Source: CAINFV01 sp964409235 (GTDB lineage: Bacteria > Chlamydiota > Chlamydiia > Chlamydiales > FEN-1388). Taken from it: a stretch of DNA of 6,483 bases. A program made the position numbers and the translations under genes. This document shows positions 5,098 through 6,483 of this stretch, in pieces; the first letter of the stretch is position 1; the number at the start of each line of letters is the position of its first letter. The notes beneath the pieces were generated by a model. The model was not told where the DNA came from. It saw only the letters and a program-made list of their open reading frames with translations, and searched no databases. The stretch is from assembly GCA_964409235.1 (NCBI GenBank), contig CAYPCN010000039.1, forward strand, positions 1 through 6,483, given 5' to 3'.

Positions 5098-6483
5098 ATG
5101 AAATCACATCGAGAAACCATCCGAAATATCGCCATCGTGGCCCATATTGATCACGGGAAGACAACGCTCCTTGACGCGTTGCTTACACAATCCCACCTAT
5201 TTCGCTCAAACCAAGCTGTTGCCGAACGAATGATGGATTCGTTTGACCAAGAGCGAGAGCGAGGTATCACTATCTTTTCTAAACACACTTCAGTCCCCTA
5301 CAAAGACTATACGATTAATATCATTGACACGCCCGGCCATACAGATTTCTCAGCGGAAGTAGAACGCGTTCTTGGCATGGTGAACTCCGTCCTCCTCCTC
5401 ATCGACGCACAGGATGGACCGATGCCTCAGACGCGGTTTGTGCTCTCACAAGCGCTGAAGGCAGGATTAAAGCCCATCGTCGTCGTCAATAAGATCGACC
5501 GCCCCCACGCTGATCCTGACAAGGCTCTTGAAGCCACGTTCGACCTTTTCATCGAACTCGGAGCTACGGATGCACAGCTTGACTTCGCCCACTGTTATGC
5601 CTCAGGACTCGCTGGCTTTGCCATCCGCAAGCTCGACGACCCTCGCATTGACATTGCCCCTCTCTTTGACATGATCGTTGAAGCTGTTCCTCCGCCAGAG
5701 GGAGACAGCACAGCGCCGTTTCTCTTCCAGCCCGCCATGCTCTTTTATGATGAGTACCTTGGCCGCCAGTCGTGCGGACGGATTCTCAACGGCTCTCTTA
5801 CCAAAGGCGATGCCATCATCCACATCGATCGCGAAGGGCGGGAGAAACGGGCCATCATCACAAAAATCGAAGGCCACCTCGGCCTTGAGCGTATAGAACG
5901 AAAACAGGCCTCCGCCGGCGACATTGTCATTCTCTCCGGCATCCCAGAGGCAATGATCGGAGACACCTTCTGTGATCCCGAACATATCGTCCGGCTTCCG
6001 CCTATTCACATTACCGAGCCCGTCGTCTCTATCGATATTCGGGTTAACAGCAGCCCATTTGCAGGCCGCTCTGGAAAACACGTGACCATGCACAAGCTGC
6101 GCGAACGGCTCGAACGCGAACAGAAGATGAACATCTCCCTCCATATCGACCTGTCGTCAAGAGATCAAGAGGTGATCACCGTGGCAGGTCGCGGAGAACT
6201 GCACCTCTCAGTACTCATTGAGACCATGCGCCGTGAAGGGTATGAGATGAGCATCGCCAAACCCCGAGTGATTCTCAAGGAAGAAGACGGGGTCACCCAG
6301 GAACCCATCGAACGAGCGCTCATCGAAGTTCCTGAAAAGTTTGCCGGCTGCGTCATTGAAGAGCTAGCAAAAAGAAAGGGAGAACTGCAGCGCTTGCACA
6401 CGACGGTGGAAGGGCTCACCATGATGGAATTTCTTATTCCCACGCGTGGGCTTATGGGATATCGCAATGCCTTCCTGACCATC
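5098..6483 (+). CDS. typA: Ribosome-binding GTPase TypA/BipA (5' part, cut by window end)
   Basis: The frame runs 462 codons without a stop to the window edge; the full family protein is about 600-615 residues, so roughly 140-150 C-terminal residues are missing. TypA is an EF-G-like translational GTPase that binds the ribosome and is needed for growth under cold and other stress and for large-subunit assembly. The G-domain motifs are complete: AHIDHGKTT (15-23), RGITI (55-59), DTPGH (77-81), NKID (131-134) and YASG (167-170). GPMPQTRFVL (107-116) is diagnostic for TypA against EF-G and LepA. Domain II follows at about 200-295, then the domain III start EPVVSIDIRV (307-316) with GRGELHLS (364-371), then EFLIPTRGLMGYR (444-456) in the domain V region. 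Compared with the usual MDSND before the G2 loop, this protein has MDSFD (46-50), and it has YASG where YASA is common. The start ATG has no clear Shine-Dalgarno; TTG at 5095 is directly upstream in frame, but the N-terminal length fits ATG. Confidence 0.96.
   Translation, partial: MKSHRETIRNIAIVAHIDHGKTTLLDALLTQSHLFRSNQAVAERMMDSFDQERERGITIFSKHTSVPYKDYTINIIDTPGHTDFSAEVERVLGMVNSVLLLIDAQDGPMPQTRFVLSQALKAGLKPIVVVNKIDRPHADPDKALEATFDLFIELGATDAQLDFAHCYASGLAGFAIRKLDDPRIDIAPLFDMIVEAVPPPEGDSTAPFLFQPAMLFYDEYLGRQSCGRILNGSLTKGDAIIHIDREGREKRAIITKIEGHLGLERIERKQASAGDIVILSGIPEAMIGDTFCDPEHIVRLPPIHITEPVVSIDIRVNSSPFAGRSGKHVTMHKLRERLEREQKMNISLHIDLSSRDQEVITVAGRGELHLSVLIETMRREGYEMSIAKPRVILKEEDGVTQEPIERALIEVPEKFAGCVIEELAKRKGELQRLHTTVEGLTMMEFLIPTRGLMGYRNAFLTI

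Noticed and set aside
4932..5135. 67-codon minus-strand open frame before typA
   Set aside because: It overlaps the first codons of typA antisense, has no ribosome site seen and no known motif; its end falls inside the hairpin region.
5602..6144. 180-codon open frame on the minus strand
   Set aside because: It lies wholly antisense to typA, whose conserved domains are intact in this region; the long antisense frame follows from the codon bias of typA.

Overview
The window is a 6.5 kb bacterial stretch of roughly even base composition. It holds four intact or window-truncated protein genes and one broken one. The genes are ordinary bacterial types: a PgsA-like CDP-alcohol phosphatidyltransferase, a major facilitator permease, the translational GTPase TypA and a HicB antitoxin remnant. 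The sequence alone does not fix the phylum. The mix of a large unrecognised coiled-coil protein, a slightly divergent TypA and weak ribosome-binding sites before some genes would suit a poorly sampled lineage, for example candidate phyla radiation or PVC-type bacteria. That is a guess. No in-frame TGA codons interrupt the genes, so the standard code fits.

Layout from left to right. Positions 1-57 may be the tail of an upstream gene. Positions 151-2022 (+) encode a 623-residue protein with a Ser/Thr/Pro-rich start, a beta-rich middle part, a long coiled-coil half and a Pro-rich tail; I do not recognise it. It converges on a phosphatidylglycerophosphate synthase-like membrane enzyme at 2055-2798 (-), with only 32 bp between the two stops. 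A 269 bp intergenic region then separates pgsA from a divergent MFS permease at 3068-4219 (+). Next comes a visibly AT-richer island, about 4220-5097. It carries a HicB-type antitoxin with a C-terminal helix-turn-helix on the minus strand, spread over three reading frames by two apparent one-base insertions, with no hicA toxin visible beside it. The island ends with a terminator-like hairpin at 4939-4961. typA starts at 5098 (+) and runs off the right edge after 462 codons.

The genes do not form one operon or pathway. pgsA makes acidic phospholipid precursors, the MFS protein is a transporter of unknown substrate, and TypA acts on ribosomes during stress. The observations most worth a second look are the doubly frameshifted, orphan HicB-HTH gene, the unknown coiled-coil protein with its heptad-length DNA repeat, and the crowded element just upstream of typA. 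I see no convincing evidence for a new multi-gene system. There are no tRNA or rRNA genes, CRISPR repeats, insertion sequences or origins that I can support.
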